From contig NZ_RQIS01000011.1 of NCBI RefSeq assembly GCF_003837865.1, forward strand, positions 19,236 to 83,235: a stretch of 64,000 nucleotides of DNA, in the 5' to 3' direction. This stretch comes from Paraburkholderia dinghuensis. GTDB taxonomy: Bacteria > Pseudomonadota > Gammaproteobacteria > Burkholderiales > Burkholderiaceae. This document shows positions 34,802 to 43,451 of the stretch, piece after piece. How positions within the stretch are numbered: position 1 is the first letter of the stretch; each line of letters begins with the position of its first letter. The notes below the pieces were generated by a model. That model saw only the letters and a program-made list of their open reading frames with translations, did not search any database and was not told the DNA's origin. The translations under genes were made by a program, and so were the position numbers.

Positions 34802-37039
34802 TCAGCCAGCGATGAGGCCTGCTTCGGCGAGCGCCTCGATCTCCACGTCCGGCAACCCGAGCGCCGCGAGCACCTCGCGGCTGTGTTCGCCGAGCGCCGG
34901 CGCGGCACGGTCGGGCAAGGCGCGCACCTCGCCGAGATCCCAGAACGCGCCGATCTGCTCCAGGTGACCCTGGGTCGTGTGCTTTGCGCTCATCACGAGG
35001 CCCGCGGCGCGATTGCCCGAGTCGTCGAGGAACGCGTGGTGTTGCTCTTCGCGAACGACGGAGGCCGCAATGCCAGCGTCTTCGAGCATGGCTTCCACGG
35101 CGTACTGGCCGCGGGCGGCAAAGAATGCTTGCGCGTCACGCCCCACGAGCGTCGCGAAGCGTATCTGCTCGTCGTCCGTCAATGCCGCAACGGCGACCCA
35201 TCCGTCCTTGCATGCATATAGCCGATGCGAGGGCGACACGCCCGTTTGATCGCCGTCGAGACGGGCGAAAGCTCCGACGCCGCCATCGGCGCGAACCACT
35301 GTCTCGCCGGTGCTGAGGATCGTCGCGCCGAGCAGCGAGGCGCACGTCATCTGGCCCACGCCCGTCCGGTCGCGATGGTAGAGGCCCAGCAGCAGCGCGT
35401 AGGCCGACGACAGCGCGGCAAGGTGATCGCAGACACCGAAGCGCAGCCACATCGGCGGATTGCCCTCTCCGCCGTTTTCGACTTCCCAGCCGCACGCGGC
35501 CTGGAAGAGTTGGTCGAATCCTGGCCAGTCGGCGCGCGCGCCGCCGGGTCCATACGAGCTGATATGACACCCGACGAGCGCGGGATTGGCCGCGCGCAGG
35601 CTTTCGTAGTCGAGGCCCAGCTTGCGTGCGGCTGGCAGGCGCATGTTGTGATGGAACGCGTCGGCCCAGTGCGCGAGGGCCTCGACGACCGGCCTGGTGC
35701 GGGGATCCTTCATGTTCAGCGCGACGCTGCGCTTGCCGCGCTGGCAGCCGCAAAAGACGCGGTCCAGATAGCGCATGATGTCGCCGCTGGTCGGCTCAAC
35801 CTTGATCACGTCCGCGCCGAGATCCGCGAGCAGCATCGCGCCGAACGGTCCCGCGAGATAGGCGCCGAAGTCGAGGATGCGGACACCTTCGAGGGGTAGC
35901 GCGGTGGCGGCGCTGGCCGTCGAGGAGGGCGGCTTCGGCTCCAGTGCCTCGAATACGGCTTGCGTATCGATGCCCAGCGGACGCAGACCGTCGCGGGCCA
36001 CCCTGGCGGGTGGCGTGACCCCGTAAGCCGGGCCGGGCTGCAGCGTCTTGCCGAACTGCGGGTCGTCGACTTCCGCGATATACCCGTTCACGCGCGCCTG
36101 CTCGTCGAAATAAACTGCGCCAAAAGGCGCGGCGGGCTGCGCCGAAATGTCATGGGCCCACAGGTGTTCCAGCCATTCCCGGGCAGGGCGCGTTGCGAAT
36201 ATCTCCCGGTTGGCGCCGAAGTTTGGCGCGGTGTGGTTCTTGCCCCAGCGCGCGTTGGCTGCAGCGATGCCATCGGGGCCCAGCGCGTCGAGGGCCTCGC
36301 GCATGTACGGCGCCGCGTCGGGCGCGTAGTGGACGTGAATCCATTCGTTATCCGAACATTGATGAATGGCGACCGCAACGGACTTGTCGAGGCCCTTGAC
36401 GAAGGACGCCGAGGGTGTCTCGGCGCGCGCCCAGTGCATCGTCATGGGAATCAGGGCGCCTTGAGCGAGGCTCGTATGCGCGGGGCCGACTCCACGTCCG
36501 CGCCCGCGCTGGATCAGCCTCGCGACGGCGCCGATCGCGCACAACCACGCAGTGCAGAAACTCGCGTAAGGCATGCGGATGAAAACCGGGCCGGGCCGAT
36601 GACCGGGCTGCTCCGCCATCAGACCGAGCCGTGCGAGCACGAGCGTTTCGCGGGGCGGGCGATCGGCGTCGGGGTGGCCCGACGGCCAGCCCGATACCGC
36701 GGAGACGATCAGGTGTGGGAAGCGCGCGCGCAGGCCGGAGTCGTCGAGACCGCGCGTGGCCGCCTCGCGAGGCGTGAATTCGTGGATCAGCACGTCCGAC
36801 GCCGCAAGAAGCCGCCCCAGCGACGCACGGCCTTCGGCGGCTGCAAGGTCAAGCACGACGCTTTTCTTGCCACGGTTCCACACCGCAAAGCCGGGACTGC
36901 CACGCAGCGGCGCGCCGCCGGGCGGCTCGATCTTGATCACCTCCGCACCGGCCTCGGACAGCTGCAGCGCGGCTACCGATCCAGCCGCGCCTGCTGCCAG
37001 GTCGAGTACACGCACGCCTTGCAGAATTCCCTTCGACAT
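34802..37039 (-). CDS. CaiB/BaiF (family III) CoA-transferase, two-domain fusion
   Basis: A 745-residue protein made of two family III CoA-transferase domains in tandem (about 1-390 and 410-745), each starting with the family pattern GVRVLDLA or GVRILDFG followed by GAEVIKIEPP or GADVIKVEPT. The second domain has GFDQLFQA, which holds the catalytic Asp. The matching place in the first domain reads ETLVLARLG, so its Asp seems lost. Usual members are about 400 residues and dimeric, so the fusion may form the interlocked dimer in one chain. It should move CoA between acids, recycling thioesters in the pathway. It ends a reverse-strand operon. Confidence 0.88.
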   Translation of the reverse strand: MSKGILQGVRVLDLAAGAAGSVAALQLSEAGAEVIKIEPPGGAPLRGSPGFAVWNRGKKSVVLDLAAAEGRASLGRLLAASDVLIHEFTPREAATRGLDDSGLRARFPHLIVSAVSGWPSGHPDADRPPRETLVLARLGLMAEQPGHRPGPVFIRMPYASFCTAWLCAIGAVARLIQRGRGRGVGPAHTSLAQGALIPMTMHWARAETPSASFVKGLDKSVAVAIHQCSDNEWIHVHYAPDAAPYMREALDALGPDGIAAANARWGKNHTAPNFGANREIFATRPAREWLEHLWAHDISAQPAAPFGAVYFDEQARVNGYIAEVDDPQFGKTLQPGPAYGVTPPARVARDGLRPLGIDTQAVFEALEPKPPSSTASAATALPLEGVRILDFGAYLAGPFGAMLLADLGADVIKVEPTSGDIMRYLDRVFCGCQRGKRSVALNMKDPRTRPVVEALAHWADAFHHNMRLPAARKLGLDYESLRAANPALVGCHISSYGPGGARADWPGFDQLFQAACGWEVENGGEGNPPMWLRFGVCDHLAALSSAYALLLGLYHRDRTGVGQMTCASLLGATILSTGETVVRADGGVGAFARLDGDQTGVSPSHRLYACKDGWVAVAALTDDEQIRFATLVGRDAQAFFAARGQYAVEAMLEDAGIAASVVREEQHHAFLDDSGNRAAGLVMSAKHTTQGHLEQIGAFWDLGEVRALPDRAAPALGEHSREVLAALGLPDVEIEALAEAGLIAG

Positions 37040-37089
37040 GTTCGGCCTCTGTGATGCACGCGCAATTGCCCGCTTGCACGCCGCCTTCG

Positions 37090-37413
37090 TCAGATTTGCG
37101 TGGCGGGCAGGTGGACGATCAGCCCGTCGAGTTCGGCGCGCATCGTGAGCTGGCAAGACAGGCGGCTATTGGTGCGACGCGGTTCGGCGGTGCTGTCGAG
37201 CATTGCATCTTCCAGGTCGTCCAAGGACGGCAGCCTCGACTGCCACGCGTCGTCGACGAAAACGTGACAGGTGCAGCACTGGCACGCGCCGCCGCAGTCC
37301 CCGCTGATTCCGCCGATGCCCTGTTCGAGCGCGATCTGCATGAGCGTGACACCGTCGGCCGCCTCGACTTCGGTCGTGACGCCATCATGTGAGGTGAATG
37401 AGACTTTGGGCAT
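37090..37413 (-). CDS. [2Fe-2S] ferredoxin, putidaredoxin/adrenodoxin type
   Basis: A 107-residue ferredoxin whose cluster ligands are Cys40, Cys46, Cys49 and Cys87, the same spacing as putidaredoxin (39, 45, 48, 86). Two extra cysteines (44 and 47) lie in the loop. It is the only stand-alone ferredoxin in the window and should carry electrons from the reductase at 13,442 to the two P450s and perhaps the Rieske dioxygenases. It lies between acyl-CoA dehydrogenase and CoA-transferase genes, 42 and 50 bases away. Confidence 0.93.
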   Translation of the reverse strand: MPKVSFTSHDGVTTEVEAADGVTLMQIALEQGIGGISGDCGGACQCCTCHVFVDDAWQSRLPSLDDLEDAMLDSTAEPRRTNSRLSCQLTMRAELDGLIVHLPATQI

Positions 37414-37455
37414 GGGAGGGTCCTCTGTTGTATTGCCGTTTCTAGAGCGGCACAG

Positions 37456-38580
37456 TCAAAGCGAGCGGCCGATGATTTCCTTCATGATTTCCGAGGTGCC
37501 ACCGTAGATGCGCGCGACGCGCGCATCTACCCACGCCCGGCTTATGCGGTATTCGCTCATGAAGCCGTACCCGCCGTGCAGTTGCAACAGGTCGTCGAGC
37601 AGCTTGCCTTGCAGCTCGGAGCCAACGAGCTTGCACATCGCGCCGACCTCGGCGGTCAGCTCGCCGCGCATGGCCTTGCCGAGGCAATCGTCGACGAACG
37701 TGCGCAGCATCGTCGCCTGCGCCTTGACTTCGGCGAGCTTGAAGCGGGTATTCTGGAAGTCGAATAGCCGCTTGCCGAACACCTGACGATCGCGCGTGTA
37801 CGCGATGGTTTCGTCCAGAAGCGAGTCGATGGAGGCCGCGGCGCGAATGCCGATGATCGTGCGTTCCCAGGCGAGCTGATGGGTCAGGTAGGTGAAGCCG
37901 CTGTTTTCCTCGCCGAGGCGGAATTCGGCCGGCACGCGGACGTTGTCGAAGAACAGCTCCGACGTATCCTGTCCCTTGAGTCCGATCTTCTCCAGCAGCT
38001 TTCCCTTGGAGAATCCGGGCATGTCTTCCTCGACGCAGATCAGCGTCAGGTCCCTGGATTGCGGATCGAGCTTGGTCGCGGTCACGACGAGCCCGGCGTT
38101 GCCGCCGTTCGTGATGAAGGTCTTCTGACCGTTGACGATGTAGTCGTTGCCCTCGCGTCGGGCGGTCGTTCGCATCGAACGCAGATCGCTGCCGATGCCG
38201 GGCTCGCTCATCGCAATTACGCCGATCAACTCACCCGTCGCCATGCGCGGCAGCCATCGGCGCTTCTGCTCCTCGGTGCCGTAAGCGACGATGTAGGGCG
38301 CAACAATTTCCGAGTGCGTCGTGAATCCGATCGCGGTCGCATTGACACGCGCCAGCTCCTCGATCATCACCGCCGAGTGGCCGAAGTCACCGCCGCTACC
38401 ACCGTACTCCTCCGACACGGTAGAGCAGAGCAGGCCGATTTCGCCGGCCTTGCGCCAGATTTCCTTCGGCACGATGCCGGCGTGCTCCCATTCGTGCAGA
38501 TGGGGGACGATTTCGTTTTCGATGAAACGGCGCGCCTGCTGGCGGAATAGTTCGTGATCTTCCCTGAATACGGTTCGCAT
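37456..38580 (-). CDS. Acyl-CoA dehydrogenase
   Basis: A 374-residue FAD-dependent enzyme that makes 2-enoyl-CoA. The MRTVFREDHELFRQQARRF start, the AMSEPGIGSDL FAD-binding segment and the closing IYGGTSEIMKEIIGRSL are typical of the long-chain/isovaleryl group. In that group the catalytic Glu lies in the G helix, and AWERTIIG provides one here. The usual MCAD-position Glu is Gly. It follows the enoyl-CoA hydratase-like gene by 49 bases in the reverse-strand operon. Confidence 0.9.
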   Translation of the reverse strand: MRTVFREDHELFRQQARRFIENEIVPHLHEWEHAGIVPKEIWRKAGEIGLLCSTVSEEYGGSGGDFGHSAVMIEELARVNATAIGFTTHSEIVAPYIVAYGTEEQKRRWLPRMATGELIGVIAMSEPGIGSDLRSMRTTARREGNDYIVNGQKTFITNGGNAGLVVTATKLDPQSRDLTLICVEEDMPGFSKGKLLEKIGLKGQDTSELFFDNVRVPAEFRLGEENSGFTYLTHQLAWERTIIGIRAAASIDSLLDETIAYTRDRQVFGKRLFDFQNTRFKLAEVKAQATMLRTFVDDCLGKAMRGELTAEVGAMCKLVGSELQGKLLDDLLQLHGGYGFMSEYRISRAWVDARVARIYGGTSEIMKEIIGRSL

Positions 38581-38629
38581 GTCGGTTGTCCTGCGATTCA
38601 ATCGGTCTCGTGTAAGGACGGAGCGCGTG

Positions 38630-39433
38630 CTAGCGGTCCGTGAATTGCGGCGCGCGCTTGTCCAGAAACGCGTTGACGGCTTCGAGGTGGTCATGCGTGT
38701 GATGCGCAAGGGCCTGATATGCCGCCGACATCTCCAGCAGCGAATCGAGGCGCATGTGCTGGCCTTCCCGCAGCAGGCGCTTGGTGAGCCGCAGCGCGTG
38801 CGACGCATTGCTGGCGATGCGCTGCGCGAGGTCCAGCGCATGCGTCATCAGCCGGTCGGCGGGTACCACTTCGGCGACTAGCCCCCACTCGAGTGCCTTC
38901 GCGGCGTCGATCGTTTCGCCGGTGAACGCCATGAGGCTCGCGCGCTGCATGCCGATTGCGCGCGGCAGCAGCCAGGCACCGCCGTCGCCCGGCACGATGC
39001 CGACCTTGACGAAGCTCTCGGCGAACAGCGCCTTGTCCGATGCGATCCGGATGTCGCACATGCAGGCGAGGTCAAGCCCCGCGCCGATCGCCGGCCCGTT
39101 GATCGCTGCGATTACCGGCACATCGAGCTCGTAGAGCGCGAGCGGAATGCGCTGGATGGTGTTGCGGTAGCTGTCGCGCAGATCATGCGGCGAGCCGGCG
39201 AATATGCCACCACGATCGCGCATGTCCTTCACGTTGCCGCCCGCGCAGAACGCGCTACCTTCTCCGGTCAGCACGACCGCCTTGACGGTCCGGTCTCGCC
39301 GCACGCGGTTGCACAGCTCGACCAGTTCGTCCATTTGCGCGGGCTCGGACAGCGCATTGCGCGTTTGCGGGCTGTTCAGGCGGGCGCTCAGCACGGCGCC
39401 TTCATGCTCGATGATCAGAAAGGGTTCGGTCAT
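38630..39433 (-). CDS. Enoyl-CoA hydratase/isomerase-family protein
   Basis: A 267-residue crotonase-fold protein with an oxyanion hole in GSAFCAGGNVKDM and GPAIGAGLDLACM. Both Glu residues of true hydratases seem absent: the first position reads ESFVKVG and the second ASLMAF. An Asp stands in GIVPGDGGAWLLPRAIG, as in PaaG-like isomerases. Isomerisation of a double bond or ring is therefore as likely as hydration. Its start overlaps the upstream acyl-CoA dehydrogenase stop by 4 bases. Confidence 0.85.
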   Translation of the reverse strand: MTEPFLIIEHEGAVLSARLNSPQTRNALSEPAQMDELVELCNRVRRDRTVKAVVLTGEGSAFCAGGNVKDMRDRGGIFAGSPHDLRDSYRNTIQRIPLALYELDVPVIAAINGPAIGAGLDLACMCDIRIASDKALFAESFVKVGIVPGDGGAWLLPRAIGMQRASLMAFTGETIDAAKALEWGLVAEVVPADRLMTHALDLAQRIASNASHALRLTKRLLREGQHMRLDSLLEMSAAYQALAHHTHDHLEAVNAFLDKRAPQFTDR

Positions 39434-40503
39434 GCTGCGGCTCCTTTAGCCTGAGCGAGCCGGTCGAGCCTGCCGGCGGTGATCGCGGGCCACAGCGCGG
39501 GCGAGCCTCCTGCGCAGATCGCCGTGCCGAGCCGCTGCGCCCATGAGGTGGTATTGCCAAATTCGCTGCGCCACGACCACAACCGGCGCGTGGAGAGATG
39601 CAGTGCGTGTTCGTGCGTAAAGCCGATGGCTCCGTGGACCGTGTGCGCGATCGCAGCGCCGATGCTCGCCGCCTCGCCGGCGCAGATCTTCGCGGCAGCG
39701 ATCGGCAACGCCGCGAAGCAGCCAGCGCCGTTGAGCGAGCTGGCGAACGCACATTCGGCGGCCACGGCCGCGGCCGCGGCGTGTTCGGCCAGCACGGCGA
39801 TTTGCTGCTGCAGCGCCTGGAACGAGGCGATGGGCTTGCCGAACTGCACGCGCTCGGTCGAGTAGCCAACGGTCAGATCGACGATTGCCTGCAGGGCGCC
39901 CGCAATCTGCGCACAGCGCAGCATCGCGCCGCCGAGGTGCAGCACGTCCGGCTGAAGGTCGGGCGGAAGCGGGGCGCAGCTCACGCACACTGCGCGCTCG
40001 AAGCGCAGCTCGTCGCGCGGCTCACCCGCGGTGTTCAGACGCTGCGTGCACTGCGCCTCACCGGCGTCGAGCAGGACGACCATGGGCTCGCTCGTGCCGG
40101 CAATCGCCACGACATGCCGCACTTCGCGCCCCCAGGGCACATCGACCAGATCGCCGCTGACACGGCCTTGGGCGAGTGTCAAACAGCCACTGCCGGCGAT
40201 GCCGAGCGGCGCGTTGATTGCATCGAGTCCGCACTCGCCGAGCAGTGCATTCGCGAGCAGCGTCTCGGGCAGCGGCGCCGGCAGGCAATAGCGGCCCGCT
40301 GCCCGCACGACACCGAACAGATCGTCCCAGCTTGCGCCCGCGCCGCCGGAGGCCTCCGGTGCGGCCGCGACGGCGAAGCCCGACTCCTCGATGGCACTCC
40401 ACAGCGGTGACGACCATTCGCCGGCTTCGCAACGATGCAGCAGTTCCGGCGTGACCGTATCGATGAGCAGGCGCTCGATCGTAGACTCAAAAATTTCTTT
40501 CAT
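39430..40503 (-). CDS. Acyl-CoA dehydrogenase-like subunit (partner of the next gene upstream)
   Basis: A 357-residue acyl-CoA dehydrogenase-fold protein. GRYCLPAPLPETLLANALL and YSTERVQFGKPIASFQALQQ are hallmarks of the FadE-type partner subunits. The usual catalytic Glu and some flavin contacts are hard to find. It lies 5 bases from the dehydrogenase at 40,509. Adjacent pairs of this kind form alpha2-beta2 dehydrogenases in steroid side-chain degradation (ChsE1-ChsE2 and relatives). A heteromer is inferred here from the pairing and the weak motifs. Confidence 0.85.
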   Translation of the reverse strand: MKEIFESTIERLLIDTVTPELLHRCEAGEWSSPLWSAIEESGFAVAAAPEASGGAGASWDDLFGVVRAAGRYCLPAPLPETLLANALLGECGLDAINAPLGIAGSGCLTLAQGRVSGDLVDVPWGREVRHVVAIAGTSEPMVVLLDAGEAQCTQRLNTAGEPRDELRFERAVCVSCAPLPPDLQPDVLHLGGAMLRCAQIAGALQAIVDLTVGYSTERVQFGKPIASFQALQQQIAVLAEHAAAAAVAAECAFASSLNGAGCFAALPIAAAKICAGEAASIGAAIAHTVHGAIGFTHEHALHLSTRRLWSWRSEFGNTTSWAQRLGTAICAGGSPALWPAITAGRLDRLAQAKGAAA

Positions 40504-40508
40504 GGTCG

Positions 40509-41657
40509 TTACCGAAGTCCAAGTCCGCGGGCGATGATGCCGCGCAGGATTTCGCGTGTACCGCCTCGCAGCGAAAACGACGGCGCCATCTGCATGAGAT
40601 AGGCGAGCACGCTCGCGTGATCAGAGCCGCCCGCGGTGCTGGGCGGGACATCGAGCAGCAACTGCGCCACTTCTGGGATCTCCTGCTCGAATGCAGTGCC
40701 GAGATCCTTCACGCAGGAAGCGGCCCACGCCGGATTGCGACCCGCGGCAAGCTCCGCAGTGACCGACAGCGACATCTGCCGCAAGGTGAAGAGGCGTGCG
40801 GCAAGGCGGCCGATCTCGCGAGCCTGCAGCGCGTCGGGCCGCTTGCCGATGGCGTCGATCATCGTGTGCAGCAGTGCGATGCTGCTCAGGAAACGCTCAG
40901 GACCGCTGCGTTCGAATGCGAGCTCCGCTGTGACCTGCTCCCAGCCCTGGCCCTCGGTGCCGATCAGCGCGTCGCGCCCGAGCTCGACATCGTCGAAAAA
41001 GACCTCGTTGAAGTGCTCGCCGCCGGCCAGATCGCGAATCGGGCGGATCGTCACGCCCGGTGCCTTCAGGTCGATGACGAACTGCGACATGCCTTCGTGA
41101 CGCGAGGCTGTCTTCCCGGCGGTTCGCACCAGCGCAATCATGTACTGGGAGTGGTGCGCGTTGGTTGTCCAGAGCTTATGGCCGTTTAGTACCCAGCCGT
41201 CGCCGGCACGCTCCGCATGGGTACGGATCGAGGCCAGGTCGGAACCCGAATTGGGCTCGCTCATGCCAATGCAGAAATAGCTTTCACCGCGACAGATGGC
41301 CGGCAGATACCGTTCGCGTTGCGCGTCGGTGCCGTAGCGCAGGATCAGTGGACCGCTCTGGCGATCTGCAATCCAGTGCGCCGATACCGGTGCACCGGCG
41401 GCGAGCAATTCCTCGATGACGACATAGCGTGCAAACGGTCCGGCTTCGCCGCCTCCGTAGCGCTTCGGTAGCGCCATGCCGATCCAGCCGCGCTCGCCGA
41501 GCTTACGGCTGAACGCCGGGTCGGCGCCCATCCACGATTCGGCGCGGCGCAAGGGCGGCCGGTCGCGCAGTGCAACGGCAAGGAACTCGCGCACCTCCTT
41601 GCGTAATGGTTCGTCATCCAGAGGAATGGGGTGATAGCGAAATGCGGTAACGGACAT
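40509..41657 (-). CDS. Acyl-CoA dehydrogenase subunit
   Basis: A 382-residue acyl-CoA dehydrogenase with the GMSEPNSGSDLASIRT FAD segment, KLWTTNAHHSQYMIAL, and the end LRGGTREILRGIIARGLGL. The Glu in AFERSG is a possible base. The ATG at 41657 starts the conserved fold; a longer frame upstream has no likeness to the family. It probably forms a heteromer with the product of 39,430. The gap to the upstream amidohydrolase is 123 bases. Confidence 0.88.
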   Translation of the reverse strand: MSVTAFRYHPIPLDDEPLRKEVREFLAVALRDRPPLRRAESWMGADPAFSRKLGERGWIGMALPKRYGGGEAGPFARYVVIEELLAAGAPVSAHWIADRQSGPLILRYGTDAQRERYLPAICRGESYFCIGMSEPNSGSDLASIRTHAERAGDGWVLNGHKLWTTNAHHSQYMIALVRTAGKTASRHEGMSQFVIDLKAPGVTIRPIRDLAGGEHFNEVFFDDVELGRDALIGTEGQGWEQVTAELAFERSGPERFLSSIALLHTMIDAIGKRPDALQAREIGRLAARLFTLRQMSLSVTAELAAGRNPAWAASCVKDLGTAFEQEIPEVAQLLLDVPPSTAGGSDHASVLAYLMQMAPSFSLRGGTREILRGIIARGLGLR

Positions 41658-41780
41658 GGTGCGATCAAGGCGCGTGTACGCGGGCGCCGACGGCGAGGCA
41701 GGCGCTTCGGTCTCATTTGACGAAGGGCGCAGCGAGGTCCACAGACACCACATCGTGGTCTCGCTGCGCGACGGTGACGT

Positions 41781-43094
41781 CTACAGTGCGGTCTGCGCGT
41801 CGGCAGAGGCGAACATGCGGTTGATGTCTCCCGACGTCACCGGCTTGTTCGGATCGCGCACCGGCGCCGCGCCACCAAGGCCCAATGCCGGTTCGATGCT
41901 GACGTGCTTCGCCCGCGCACGCAGCGCGCCGACGGTGCAGTTCTCGCGGCCGAGGATCGCGAACGGATCATAGGAGAACTCGCGCATCGCATTCAGGTGC
42001 GTGATGCGGTTGATGATGTCGTCGGAGACGTTCTGCGACGATGCCTGTTCCCAGAACACATCCGCCGAATTCGGCCATGTGCAGTCCGAATGGGGGTAAT
42101 CGCACTCCCAGGTGACCTTGTCCAGGTTAATCGAATCGAGATTCTTCAGGCCGAACTTGTCCTCGATGAAGCAGGTGATGAAGTGCTCGTTGAAAATGTC
42201 GCTCGGCATCTTGCCGCCGAAGTTCGACATCGTCCACGCGTGATGGTGGCGGTGGGTGAAGTCCGCGCGTTCAAGCAGGTACGGAATCCATCCGATCCCG
42301 CCTTCGGACAGCGCCATGCGCAGCTTGGGAAACTTCTTCCACATCGGCGCCCAGATCCAGTCGGCCGCCGAGTTCGAGATCGCGATCGGCATCGACGTGA
42401 TCCAGGCGTCGATCGGCGATTCGTCCGATGCGTGCGCCGCTTTCACACCGGTGCCGATGTGGCAGCAGATCACGACGTCGTTGTCCGCGCATGCCTTCCA
42501 CAGCGGGTCCCAATAGTCGTTGTGGATCGACGGATAGCCGTGAACAGTCGGGTTGTCCGAGAGTGTCAGCGCATGCACGCCCTGTTTGGCCATGCGCTCG
42601 ACTTCGGCTGCGGCGGCTTGCATGTCCCACCACGGCGCGAGCATGAGCGGAATGAAGCGGCCCGGCGCGGCGTTGCACCAATCGTGCAGGTGCCAGTCGT
42701 TGTAGGCCTGGATCGCCGCAAGCGAGACGCCGCGATCCTCGTGCACCTGAAAACGCTGGCCCGCGAAGCCGGGGAACGTCGGAAAGCACAACGAGCCGAG
42801 CACGCCGTTCGCATTCATGTCATCGACGCGCGCCTTGATGTCCCACGTGCCACGACGCATGTGTTCGTAGCTGAGCGGCTCCATGCCGTACTCTTCCTTC
42901 GGACGGCCAACTACCGAATTGAGCCCCATGTAGCCCGTTGCCTTGGCTTCGAATTCCCAGACGTCGCGGCCGCCGCGCTGGACGACCTTCGGTTCGCGGC
43001 CTTTGTATTTGGCCGGCATGTGACGGGTGAATGCGTTGGGCGGCTCAATCGCATGATCGTCCACGCTGACGAGAATGAGGTCTTCCAGTTTCAT
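41781..43094 (-). CDS. Amidohydrolase-2 family protein, large form (main cluster)
   Basis: The 437-residue paralogue of the module A protein at 6,230. Nearly every segment matches, from VSVDDHAIEPPNAFTRHMPA and MGLNSVVGRPKEEYGMEPL to WECDYPHSDCTWPN. The putative metal site shows DxH, a central His in VICCHIGTG, and a late Asp/His pair. It heads the reverse-strand operon that ends with the CoA-transferase, and the shared dyad lies 87 bases upstream. The reaction is unknown; retention beside both Rieske/P450 sets implies an essential step. Confidence 0.82.
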   Translation of the reverse strand: MKLEDLILVSVDDHAIEPPNAFTRHMPAKYKGREPKVVQRGGRDVWEFEAKATGYMGLNSVVGRPKEEYGMEPLSYEHMRRGTWDIKARVDDMNANGVLGSLCFPTFPGFAGQRFQVHEDRGVSLAAIQAYNDWHLHDWCNAAPGRFIPLMLAPWWDMQAAAAEVERMAKQGVHALTLSDNPTVHGYPSIHNDYWDPLWKACADNDVVICCHIGTGVKAAHASDESPIDAWITSMPIAISNSAADWIWAPMWKKFPKLRMALSEGGIGWIPYLLERADFTHRHHHAWTMSNFGGKMPSDIFNEHFITCFIEDKFGLKNLDSINLDKVTWECDYPHSDCTWPNSADVFWEQASSQNVSDDIINRITHLNAMREFSYDPFAILGRENCTVGALRARAKHVSIEPALGLGGAAPVRDPNKPVTSGDINRMFASADAQTAL

Positions 43095-43180
43095 CAGGGT
43101 TCCCCGTGTTAGTGGCAATCACAAGAGATTGCCGAGTGGAAGTGGGTGGGTGTCCTGAGATACTAGATAATAAGTTATAC

Positions 43181-43197
43181 ACAATCAACAGTTATGT
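43181..43197. promoter_or_regulatory. Putative shared operator before the 43-kb reverse operon (ACAA-N9-ATGT)
   Basis: ACAA and ATGT are 9 bases apart in an AT-rich stretch that begins GTTATAC, just as the module A promoter does (2641-2647). It lies 87 bases upstream of the amidohydrolase start. The rest of the 357-base gap down to the IclR gene holds only the hairpin at 43,402. Confidence 0.45.
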
Positions 43198-43401
43198 ACA
43201 TTTTATTGGCGGAAAAGGCTGTTTTCCAGGGTTAACCGGGAGATCGTTCAGCAGCGAACCGCGGGGGCGTGCGCATGCGCCGCAGGCTTGTTTTCAAGGT
43301 GACGGCGGTGCGGCTCTGGCGTACCACCGAGCATGACGGTGACCCTCAGGAGGAGCGTAGGCGGGAAAATGTTGTGGCGCGCGTTTTCAGCACGTGTGCC
43401 G

Positions 43402-43422
43402 GGCCGCGGTGAGGCCGCGGCC
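43402..43422. terminator. GC-rich hairpin after the IclR gene
   Basis: GGCCGCGG and CCGCGGCC form a perfect 8-bp stem around a 5-base loop, 30 bases past the IclR stop. There is no T tract. It may end the iclR transcript before the next promoter. Confidence 0.4.
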
Positions 43423-43451
43423 TGCGGGCGCCACGGTTGGCGCGCCTGCTT

